DNA of 5,093 nt from Porticoccaceae bacterium (GTDB lineage Bacteria > Pseudomonadota > Gammaproteobacteria > Pseudomonadales > Porticoccaceae): assembly GCA_002591625.1 (NCBI GenBank), contig PCDB01000023.1, positions 50,523-55,615 of the forward strand. The letters are read 5' to 3'. The translations under genes were made by a program, and so were the position numbers. Shown here piece after piece: positions 1 through 5,093 of the stretch. The stretch's first letter is position 1. Each line of letters opens with the position of its first letter. The notes under the pieces were generated by a model, which worked only from the letters and a program-made list of their open reading frames with translations, had not been told where the DNA came from and searched no databases.

Positions 1-170
1 AAATCGTCCTCATTATGCTCTCCAGGGCGACTATACGCTATACAAGTTTCTGCCCTGGGTGTACCAGGGTCACTCACGAACATCCTGATACCGATCCCGT
101 CACAATTTTGCTTTTCTAGTAGATTAGTCAAGTATTCCTGAGCAGATTCCGTGATCACTATATTTTGCAT
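1..170 (-). CDS. nfuA: Fe-S biogenesis protein NfuA, 5' part only (cut by the window edge)
   Basis: This is the first 56 codons, plus two bases, of an NfuA-like iron-sulfur carrier, read on the minus strand from an ATG at 170-168. NfuA takes a [4Fe-4S] cluster from the assembly machinery and hands it to apo-targets in the cytoplasm, helping under oxidative stress or iron shortage. The visible part is the N-terminal degenerate A-type (IscA-like) domain: it starts [14 protein letters not shown], and residues 34-41 read DPGTPRAE, close to NPGTPNAE of the E. coli protein, followed by a CIAYSRP stretch like its GVSYCPP. The C-terminal Nfu domain with the CxxC cluster ligands lies outside the window. 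A GAGGA ribosome-binding site sits five bases before the ATG, which supports the start. The gene lies downstream of the acyl-CoA dehydrogenase on the same strand, with a 98-bp gap, so it may have its own promoter. The family call rests on recalled similarity over a short piece, but the motif match is good. Confidence 0.85.
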   Translation of the reverse strand, partial: MQNIVITESAQEYLTNLLEKQNCDGIGIRMFVSDPGTPRAETCIAYSRPGEHNEDD

Positions 171-175
171 AAAAT

Positions 176-180
176 TCCTC
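176..180 (-). promoter_or_regulatory. Ribosome-binding site of nfuA
   Basis: GAGGA on the minus strand lies five bases upstream of the ATG at 170-168. It fixes the start of the truncated nfuA frame. Confidence 0.7.
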
Positions 181-227
181 GAGTTATAATAAGCGCGGGG
201 ATTTAAATTAACGAACTAGACGGTTAA

Positions 228-260
228 GCAAGGACCCGTGCCCTACTTTTAATACCTTGC
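228..260. repeat. Six-bp inverted repeat with 21-bp spacer
   Basis: GCAAGG at 228-233 is exactly mirrored by CCTTGC at 255-260, with 21 bases between them. The pairing does not extend inward or outward. On the minus strand it starts nine bases after the acyl-CoA dehydrogenase stop and ends about 60 bases before nfuA. It could be part of an operator or a weak 3' hairpin, but no T-run follows and a 6-bp pair can occur by chance. Confidence 0.3.
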
Positions 261-268
261 AGGCCTGA

Positions 269-2044
269 TCAGCAATTGAAGTAATCTTCGCCCGCATATC
301 TCAAGCTTTCGTCACCTTCCATGATAGCTATCAGTAGCCCCTTGTTGCGCGACAAAATATGCGTAGCAAAGAACTTTGTCGTAGCGATCTTTTGAGTATA
401 ATAAGAATCCAAATCATCTTTTTCTATTCTCTTATGGCAGGCATAACCAAGACGACATAACTGCCAATAGCATAAAGTATTGCCGAAAAGCATTAGAAAT
501 GGAACCGCTACGGATGCCGATTGTTCCGACATTGAGAGAACATGAGACAAAGATTGCCTGCAATAATTCAAACTGGAAATCAAAGGCTTTCTGAGTGACT
601 CAACCAGTTCTATCCCAACATCCATAATATTAATTGTTTCATCAACGGCTGATAACAGACTCGCAATACCGGCTCCGCCATCGCGCAGACATTTTCGCCC
701 AATGAAATCCAATGCTTGAATACCATTGGTCCCCTCATAAATGGGCAATATTCTTGAGTCCCGCATATATTGAGCGGCTCCGCTTTCCTCCACGAACCCC
801 ATTCCCCCATGCACCTGAACGCCCAATGATGTCGATTCCATCGACATTTCCGTGCACCAACCTTTTACGAGAGGTGTGAGTATTTCCACCCAAATCGCGT
901 TCTGCTCCCTACACTCAGGATCAGGATGACGCTTGCTCCTATCCTCTGCGGCAAGCGAAAAGAACGATAATGCCCTTCCAGCTTCGGTAATCGCCCTCAT
1001 TTGCATAAGCATTCTTTTTACATCCGGATGATTGATAATAGTGGTACCGGCAGATTGCCCAACTGCCCGCCCTTGAACACGTTGAGAAGCATATGCTAAA
1101 GCACGTTGGTAGGCTCTCTCTGAGATAGCCACTCCCTGATGTCCAACAGCTAGTCGAGCATTGTTCATCATCGCAAACATATAGCTTAACCCCCGATTCT
1201 CTTCCCCAACAAGATATCCGATGGCTCCTTCATTATCACCAAATGCCATCGTGCAAGTTGGGCTAGCATGAATGCCTAATTTATGCTCTAAACCGACAGC
1301 CCGCAAATCATTCCGCTTTCCTAAACTTCCATCATCGTTAACTAGATATTTGGGCACGATAAATAGTGAAATACCATGGTTACCATCAGGCGCCCCCTCA
1401 ATCCGCGCGAGAACCAAATGAACTACATTTTGCGAAAGCTCGTGATCTCCCCATGTAATATAAATTTTCTGCCCACTTATGAGGAAGTGGTCGCCATTGA
1501 CGATCGCTTTACAGTTTATGCAAGATAAGTCGCTGCCAGCTTGCGGCTCAGTGAGATTCATCGTCCCAGACCATACACCCGAGATTAACTTACCCAAAAA
1601 TAAGCTTTTTTGATCCGGCGAACCAAAAAGACTTAACGCATGCATAGCAGCACGCGAAAGCATAGGCAAAAGCCCCAAAGACATATTGGAAGACTGACTC
1701 ATTTCTTGATTTATCAGATCAACCACGTTCGGCAATCCTGCGCCACCATATTCGACGTCACCATTTAGGCATACCCAACCACCTTCAATCATTTTCATAT
1801 AGGCCTGCTCAAGCGCTGAAGCGGTGACTACGGTTCCATTTGAAAGAAGCGTGCCTTCTCTATCGGACGGATGGTTTGTTGGTGCGACAATATCCTCATA
1901 GAACTTAGCCGCTTCCGGAATAATTGCATCGACCACATCACGGCTCGCATCCTCGAAGCCAGGCATGGTGCAGTGCTGATCGTAATCAACCAGTTCATCT
2001 AGGATGAATGAAAATTCTTTCTGCGGTGCTTTATATTCTTTCAT
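269..2044 (-). CDS. Acyl-CoA dehydrogenase, large DmdC-like class with C-terminal extension
   Basis: A full-length 591-residue FAD enzyme of the acyl-CoA dehydrogenase superfamily, expected to introduce the trans-2 double bond into an acyl-CoA in the cytoplasm and pass electrons to ETF. Numbering is from the ATG at 2044-2042. The N-terminal MKEYKAP opening is typical of the large class that includes DmdC (3-methylmercaptopropionyl-CoA dehydrogenase). An alpha-helical N domain follows (about 55-155). The FAD/substrate signature LTEPQAGSD lies at 164-172. The C-terminal helical domain has QVHGGMG at 410-416 and YEGTNGIQ, whose Glu437 aligns with the usual catalytic base. Residues from about 460 to 591 form the extra domain of this class (PF12806-like). 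The frame opens further upstream to a TTG at 2059 and an ATG at 2053, but family members begin near MKEYKAP and a GGGGATGGG stretch lies just before the ATG at 2044, so I prefer that start. Substrate chain length cannot be told; DmdC itself is only one member and DMSP use should not be assumed. It follows the DoxX-like gene by 176 bp on the same strand. Confidence 0.92.
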   Translation of the reverse strand: MKEYKAPQKEFSFILDELVDYDQHCTMPGFEDASRDVVDAIIPEAAKFYEDIVAPTNHPSDREGTLLSNGTVVTASALEQAYMKMIEGGWVCLNGDVEYGGAGLPNVVDLINQEMSQSSNMSLGLLPMLSRAAMHALSLFGSPDQKSLFLGKLISGVWSGTMNLTEPQAGSDLSCINCKAIVNGDHFLISGQKIYITWGDHELSQNVVHLVLARIEGAPDGNHGISLFIVPKYLVNDDGSLGKRNDLRAVGLEHKLGIHASPTCTMAFGDNEGAIGYLVGEENRGLSYMFAMMNNARLAVGHQGVAISERAYQRALAYASQRVQGRAVGQSAGTTIINHPDVKRMLMQMRAITEAGRALSFFSLAAEDRSKRHPDPECREQNAIWVEILTPLVKGWCTEMSMESTSLGVQVHGGMGFVEESGAAQYMRDSRILPIYEGTNGIQALDFIGRKCLRDGGAGIASLLSAVDETINIMDVGIELVESLRKPLISSLNYCRQSLSHVLSMSEQSASVAVPFLMLFGNTLCYWQLCRLGYACHKRIEKDDLDSYYTQKIATTKFFATHILSRNKGLLIAIMEGDESLRYAGEDYFNC

Positions 2045-2220
2045 TCTACCCATCCCCAAAGTATCAAGTTACTATATTGTGTCATCCAGTTTCATCATCT
2101 CAAGTCTATATTGACCTAACTCCCAAAAGTCTCAAATAAACCTACCCGAGCATTCTTGCATAAAGCCCCTTTGTTGTTTACGCATAAATTCATGAGACGG
2201 GATAAAAACATTCATTGATC
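2045..2220 (-). promoter_or_regulatory. Gap upstream of the acyl-CoA dehydrogenase, possible promoter region
   Basis: No gene fits in these 176 bases. The length suggests the acyl-CoA dehydrogenase may be transcribed on its own as well as from the esterase-DoxX unit. On the minus strand, TTGAGA at 2135-2130 and TATAGA at 2110-2105 make a weak sigma70-like pair, but the 19-base spacer is long. A second TATAGT at 2076-2071 has no good partner. Two copies of GCATAAA (plus strand, 2158-2164 and 2182-2188) are 24 bases apart. There is no convincing terminator after the DoxX-like gene. Confidence 0.25.
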
Positions 2221-2676
2221 TCATATAATTTGGCGCAGCGTGACTTCGTATACCCAATATAAAAATATGAATTGTAGCACCAGCCGAACATATAAAAATT
2301 TTTCATCAAAGGCCGGAAACAATTCAGGATTCATAGCCATATGTATATTTGCCGGATAGACGGCAATCAATAATGCCATCAAAAATAGACCGGATAACCT
2401 TCGCAAATGTCCCCACAATAAGCTGAATCCACCAATAATCTCAAACACACCACTAATTAAAACCAACTCCAAGTGGGCGGGAATATATGGCGGCATAATG
2501 CTAACGTAAAACTCAGTATGAACAAAGTGATCAATTCCGATAGTGACGAAGAAAATCGCCAAAGTGAGAAGCGCTAAACGCCTAACAAAGCCTTCAGGAA
2601 GATCTAATTTCGCTAGAATAAAATCGATTAGCAACTCTTTTTTACGAATAAGCGCACCAACTGATTTGACTACCAT
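2221..2676 (-). CDS. DoxX-like four-helix inner-membrane protein
   Basis: A 151-residue membrane protein of the DoxX/YphA-like type; its biochemical role is unknown. Four hydrophobic helices are visible at about residues 33-52, 68-88, 93-112 and 128-146, with short charged loops (HLRR at 90-93). Family-like motifs are GIDHFV at 47-52 ending helix 1, MPPYIP at 61-66, SGVFEIIGG at 75-83, and VYPANIHMAMNPE at 106-118. The first 30 residues are charged and lie before the first helix, probably cytoplasmic. The ATG at 2676-2674 lies inside the last codons of the upstream esterase, giving a 7-bp overlap in a different frame, which suggests translational coupling. A GGAAG lies nine bases upstream and could serve as ribosome-binding site. 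DoxX proteins elsewhere are linked to redox and sulfur metabolism, but nothing here points to a particular reaction. A partner role with the exported esterase is inference from the overlap alone. Confidence 0.85.
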   Translation of the reverse strand: MVVKSVGALIRKKELLIDFILAKLDLPEGFVRRLALLTLAIFFVTIGIDHFVHTEFYVSIMPPYIPAHLELVLISGVFEIIGGFSLLWGHLRRLSGLFLMALLIAVYPANIHMAMNPELFPAFDEKFLYVRLVLQFIFLYWVYEVTLRQII

Positions 2677-4511
2677 ATCGTTGTGCTTCCATATTGCTCG
2701 CGTAGCTCCATCGATAATTTTTGCTGCTCCTCCATGATATCGAAGCGACTGCAGAAGCCATCATTCCATTGCTCAAACCTTTCTATGTCCGGATTACCCA
2801 CATTGATAAGGGATTCCCAAACAATGATGCATTTTTCAAGATCAGAAGCAGTCGTGTTGTAGATCAAAAGATCGAGCAAAGAGTCAATACTGAACTCCTC
2901 TTCAACGACTCTGAGGCTCTCCAAATTATCCAATATAAGATAGTTCTTGCTTGAATCTTTAAACTTTGGCCAAGCGAGAGGAAGCTCGACAGAGGGATTT
3001 GAGGTGTGAGCAAACGCTCCCCATAACGACATCATCGTCCTTTCCATGTCATCTCGGAGTTTGCCGACCGGATAAATATATTTACCTATCGGACCATACT
3101 TATAAACACCAGTTAAAAATGCAATCTCAGTTCCATGCGCAGCTCCAATTAATTTTGGGAAATCAGCAAACAATGTCTGTTTTTGGTCGTCCCAATCAAA
3201 CCTATACGAATACAATTCATTATTCCCGGCCGATTCCAAATTCGACAAAACCTCATCTACAGCGCGAAGCTTCCATGCTCGAGAACGCATCGATACCCAA
3301 AGTTTGTATAGATCTGGCTCTTTTATTTTCACTGCCGCTGGAAACAAACGCGTGAATGGGTAGGATTCCTCTACAAAATAGCGATGTGATCCCAACCAAA
3401 GCGTCAATTCATCTCTAGTAGTGCCCGAGATAACTGGAACCTTTTTGGCATATTCTTTGTCACCGAGAGCTGCATGCAAGCCTTTTAATGGAATTACTAT
3501 CCCGTCAGCGGTCGTCAGCGGCAATGGATCACCTTCGTCATGCTTAAGATATAGGTCTAAAAGATCTTTTGCATCAGCCATTTTCAGCAAAGCATACATG
3601 TCCTCGAGCAGAAGCTCAGCCTGAGGTTGAGACCCAGCATGATGAGCTGCAAGAAATTCATTGACTATTCTCCAAGATCCTCTGCGAATAAGGATATCCT
3701 TATTCATAAAATCGTAAGCTCGATCGAGGCTTGTGCTACTAGAGTAGGCAGACTGGGCGATGGCTTTGTGGAAAAGATTTTCTGCTTGAGGGGATGAGAG
3801 GAGCGCGAGAACATTGTGTCCTCCGGCTGATTCACCAAAAATAGTGACATTATTTTTTGCGCCACCGAATTCTCCTATATTGTCTTGCACCCATTCGAGA
3901 GCTCGGATAATATCTAGTGTGCCAAAATTAGAACTCGCATCTAACCCCTGTTGGGCTCCTTGAATAGCCGGGTGAGTGAACCATCCCAAAGGACCAAGTC
4001 TATAATTAATCGTAACTACTATCACATTTTCTCTAGCCACTAATCTAGAAAAATCATACCAATCCTTACTACCAATTACGTTTCCGCCCCCATGGATCCA
4101 TACCATTACTGGAATCCCGACCTCTTCAGTTCTCTTCGGTGCCCGAATATCTAAATACAAACAGTCTTCGCTACCGACGATTCCTTCACCCGGAACACCT
4201 CCATAAGGGCTGGCCTCCTGGACACAAGCCGTCATTAATCGTTCAGGAACTGTGACATTCGACTTCAAAATTTTTCTTGGGGCCCGCCATCGAAGATCTC
4301 CAACAGGCGGTTCAGCATAAGGAATATTAAACCACTCTAAAATAGTTTCCCCATCAACCCTTGACTCGCGGCCGCTAACAAAGCCGCTCTCCGTAGAAAT
4401 TAAAACGGACTTTCCAGCCACCTTAGAATCATCATGAAAAGTTGAACACGATTGTATAAGCAGAAGCCAACCTATTGTCAGAACAAACTTTCTAATCCGA
4501 ATAGAGGCCAT
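2670..4511 (-). CDS. Type B carboxylesterase, predicted lipoprotein
   Basis: A complete 613-residue serine hydrolase of the carboxylesterase/cholinesterase family (PF00135), which cleaves carboxylic esters into acid and alcohol. Numbering is from the ATG at 4511-4509. The N-terminus is a lipoprotein signal: RIRK, a hydrophobic stretch, then LIQS-Cys22, so the mature protein should be lipid-anchored in the envelope; an Asp does not follow the Cys, so outer-membrane sorting is plausible. The oxyanion-hole HGGG is at 140-143 and the nucleophile Ser228 is in GESAGG, preceded by the FGG family signature. Glu368 in TTRDE and His459 in GAAHGTE complete the triad. Cys96 and Cys117 (in EDCLYLD) match the first disulfide of the family, in keeping with export; Cys561 and Cys587 may form another pair. 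The frame runs on to a TTG at 4553, but AAGGAG six bases before the ATG at 4511 and the signal peptide settle the start. It overlaps the DoxX-like gene by 7 bp and is divergent from an aldehyde dehydrogenase. Substrate unknown; annotations such as para-nitrobenzyl esterase only reflect assay substrates. Confidence 0.93.
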   Translation of the reverse strand: MASIRIRKFVLTIGWLLLIQSCSTFHDDSKVAGKSVLISTESGFVSGRESRVDGETILEWFNIPYAEPPVGDLRWRAPRKILKSNVTVPERLMTACVQEASPYGGVPGEGIVGSEDCLYLDIRAPKRTEEVGIPVMVWIHGGGNVIGSKDWYDFSRLVARENVIVVTINYRLGPLGWFTHPAIQGAQQGLDASSNFGTLDIIRALEWVQDNIGEFGGAKNNVTIFGESAGGHNVLALLSSPQAENLFHKAIAQSAYSSSTSLDRAYDFMNKDILIRRGSWRIVNEFLAAHHAGSQPQAELLLEDMYALLKMADAKDLLDLYLKHDEGDPLPLTTADGIVIPLKGLHAALGDKEYAKKVPVISGTTRDELTLWLGSHRYFVEESYPFTRLFPAAVKIKEPDLYKLWVSMRSRAWKLRAVDEVLSNLESAGNNELYSYRFDWDDQKQTLFADFPKLIGAAHGTEIAFLTGVYKYGPIGKYIYPVGKLRDDMERTMMSLWGAFAHTSNPSVELPLAWPKFKDSSKNYLILDNLESLRVVEEEFSIDSLLDLLIYNTTASDLEKCIIVWESLINVGNPDIERFEQWNDGFCSRFDIMEEQQKLSMELREQYGSTTIW

Positions 4512-4517
4512 ATCTTT

Positions 4518-4523
4518 CTCCTT
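4518..4523 (-). promoter_or_regulatory. Ribosome-binding site of the carboxylesterase
   Basis: AAGGAG on the minus strand ends six bases before the ATG at 4511-4509. It is the strongest Shine-Dalgarno match in the window and rules in favour of this start over the upstream TTG at 4553. Confidence 0.85.
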
Positions 4524-4595
4524 CGATAATTTTTGTCTAAAATCACCACACAACTTTTACGACCCTTTTTTACGCGCCGCGATGAGTTAAGGACT

Positions 4596-4610
4596 TCCGA
4601 AATAGTCGGA
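4596..4610. repeat. Short palindrome TCCGA-N5-TCGGA, candidate operator
   Basis: Perfect 5-bp arms flank AATAG. An overlapping second symmetry, CGAAA (4598-4602) with TTTCG (4612-4616), shares part of it. The position, near the middle of a divergent promoter region, is where an operator serving both genes would lie. Without a T-run it is not a terminator. Arms this short can arise by chance. Confidence 0.35.
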
Positions 4611-4611
4611 G

Positions 4612-4633
4612 TTTCGAGAACATCTTTTGAGAA
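4612..4633 (+). repeat. Direct repeat TTTYGAGAA, two copies 13 bp apart
   Basis: TTTCGAGAA at 4612-4620 is followed by TTTTGAGAA at 4625-4633, matching at eight of nine positions. They adjoin the palindrome at 4596-4610. They may be binding half-sites of a regulator or chance similarity. Confidence 0.3.
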
Positions 4634-4702
4634 AGAGGCTGACAAAAGTGTTCCGAATTTGGCAAAATACTAATCGCTCATAAATCGACTATAGGTCTTG
4701 CA

Positions 4703-5093
4703 ATGAAACAAATTAACCATTCTTTTGACTTAGATATAAAAGGTCTCACCAGCCAGTTTATTGGGGGCAAATGGGAGCGATCCGAAGCCGATCTGCACCC
4801 AGTAATATCTCCATCGACCGAACAGATTTTAACATATGTGAGCCAACCAACACTATACGACGCTGACCAAGCTGCAAAGTCTGCCCGAGATGCCTATGAT
4901 AAAGGACCATGGTCAAAATTAGATATTACCGAGCGAATAGTTATCTGTGAACGCCTTTGCAATGCTATTGAAGCGAGACTCCCGGAGTTAAATAGGGCTT
5001 GGGGTCTTGAATCGGGCGCAACTCAGAGCCACGCTCAAATTATCAATGATATGGTGGGTGTGGCGGTCTGGAGACATATGCTTGAGAGCGCAG
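4703..5093 (+). CDS. Aldehyde dehydrogenase, N-terminal part only (cut by the window edge)
   Basis: The first 130 codons of an NAD(P)-dependent aldehyde dehydrogenase, open to the right edge without a stop. The family oxidises aldehydes to carboxylic acids in the cytoplasm. Recognisable N-terminal landmarks in order are FIGGKW (residues 19-24), SPSTEQIL (36-43, the usual NPATGE position), the DADQAAKSARDAY helix (53-65), GPWSKLDITERI (68-79) and ESGAT (103-107, where many members have E-x-GKP). The catalytic Cys, the general-base Glu and most of the cofactor site lie beyond the window, so activity, substrate and cofactor cannot be judged. The ATG at 4703-4705 is preceded by a modest TAGG seven bases upstream; the stretch before it has no better start. 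The N-terminus of about 18 residues before FIGGKW is normal for the family. It is transcribed away from the esterase and may share control with it. Confidence 0.88.
   Translation, partial: MKQINHSFDLDIKGLTSQFIGGKWERSEADLHPVISPSTEQILTYVSQPTLYDADQAAKSARDAYDKGPWSKLDITERIVICERLCNAIEARLPELNRAWGLESGATQSHAQIINDMVGVAVWRHMLESA

Larger units (their letters stand above)
171..268 (-). promoter_or_regulatory. Gap between acyl-CoA dehydrogenase and nfuA, possible nfuA promoter region
   Basis: This stretch separates the stop of the acyl-CoA dehydrogenase from the start of nfuA. It is AT-rich around 181-210. A weak sigma70-like pair can be drawn on the minus strand: TTGCTT at 231-226 and TTTAAA at 207-202, with an 18-base spacer. 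It is far from consensus (3/6 and 4/6). The upstream half overlaps one arm of the inverted repeat at 228-260. I see no full IscR-type palindrome and no hairpin followed by a T-run, so neither Fe-S control nor termination can be asserted. Confidence 0.25.
4512..4702. promoter_or_regulatory. Divergent intergenic region between esterase and aldehyde dehydrogenase
   Basis: These 191 bases must carry the promoters of both the leftward esterase-DoxX unit and the rightward aldehyde dehydrogenase. Neither promoter matches the sigma70 consensus well: TTGGCA at 4659-4664 is a possible -35 for the plus direction, but with only TAAATC at 4681-4686 as a poor -10. The middle holds clustered short repeats: TCCGA-aatag-TCGGA (4596-4610), direct repeats TTTCGAGAA/TTTTGAGAA (4612-4633), and a second TTCCGAA (4651-4657). 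Weak promoters plus repeats would fit control by a regulator, but none is encoded in the window. Confidence 0.4.

Noticed and set aside
53..69. Hairpin CCCTGG-N5-CCAGGG inside nfuA
   Set aside because: The arms are perfect and another CCAGGG lies at 22-27, but the bases encode the conserved DPGTPRA segment, so codon constraint explains them. There is no T-run.
181..215. Possible IscR site upstream of nfuA
   Set aside because: Only a loose half-site (AAATCCCC, minus strand) is present; the mirror half is not recognisable.
2086..2091. AACTGG half-site (minus strand) upstream of the acyl-CoA dehydrogenase, resembling a FadR or PsrA half-site
   Set aside because: The second half of either palindrome is absent, so a fatty-acid regulator site cannot be supported.
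2192..2224. ATGAGA / TCTCAT inverted repeat around the end of the DoxX-like gene, considered as a terminator
   Set aside because: The arms are short and AT-rich, the spacer is 21 bases and no T-run follows the second arm in the direction of transcription.
2966..3355. Open frame of 129 codons on the plus strand, opposite the esterase
   Set aside because: It lies wholly antisense to a well supported enzyme, has a low-complexity, unfamiliar protein sequence and no ribosome-binding site. The same holds for the shorter plus-strand frames at 2543-2737, 2721-2954 and 3421-3624, and for the minus-strand frame at 610-810 inside the acyl-CoA dehydrogenase.
4659..4678. TTGGCA followed by an AT-rich spacer, considered as a sigma54 -24/-12 promoter for the aldehyde dehydrogenase
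   Set aside because: The -12 TTGC element is missing at the required distance.

Overview
The window reads as ordinary chromosomal DNA of an aerobic proteobacterium, most likely a gammaproteobacterium. The main reason is a partial NfuA-type Fe-S carrier at the left edge: its N-terminal degenerate A-type domain carries a DPGTPRAE motif like the NPGTPNAE of enterobacterial NfuA. Base composition looks moderate (slightly AT-rich by eye) and even across the window. The lineage within the gammaproteobacteria cannot be fixed from this sequence; a marine hydrocarbon- or lipid-using group is only a guess from the gene types.

Layout from left to right: (1) the 5' part of nfuA on the minus strand, cut by the window edge; (2) a 98-bp gap with a 6-bp inverted repeat; (3) a full-length acyl-CoA dehydrogenase of the large DmdC-like class (minus); (4) a 176-bp gap; (5) a four-helix DoxX-like membrane protein (minus), whose start overlaps the end of (6), a type B carboxylesterase made as a lipoprotein (minus); (7) a 191-bp divergent intergenic region with short inverted and direct repeats; (8) the 5' part of an aldehyde dehydrogenase (plus), cut by the right edge.

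The esterase and DoxX genes form a clear two-gene unit: they overlap by 7 bp. The acyl-CoA dehydrogenase follows on the same strand after a longer gap and may have its own promoter. Read together, an envelope esterase, an aldehyde dehydrogenase and an acyl-CoA dehydrogenase would fit stepwise use of an ester: hydrolysis, oxidation of the released alcohol or aldehyde to the acid, and beta-oxidation of its CoA ester. That pathway is inference; no alcohol dehydrogenase or acyl-CoA ligase is visible here. nfuA is probably an unrelated housekeeping neighbour.

I found no RNA genes, mobile elements, CRISPR arrays or convincing terminators. The least explained items are the fixed pairing of an exported esterase with a DoxX-like protein and the repeat-bearing divergent promoter region.
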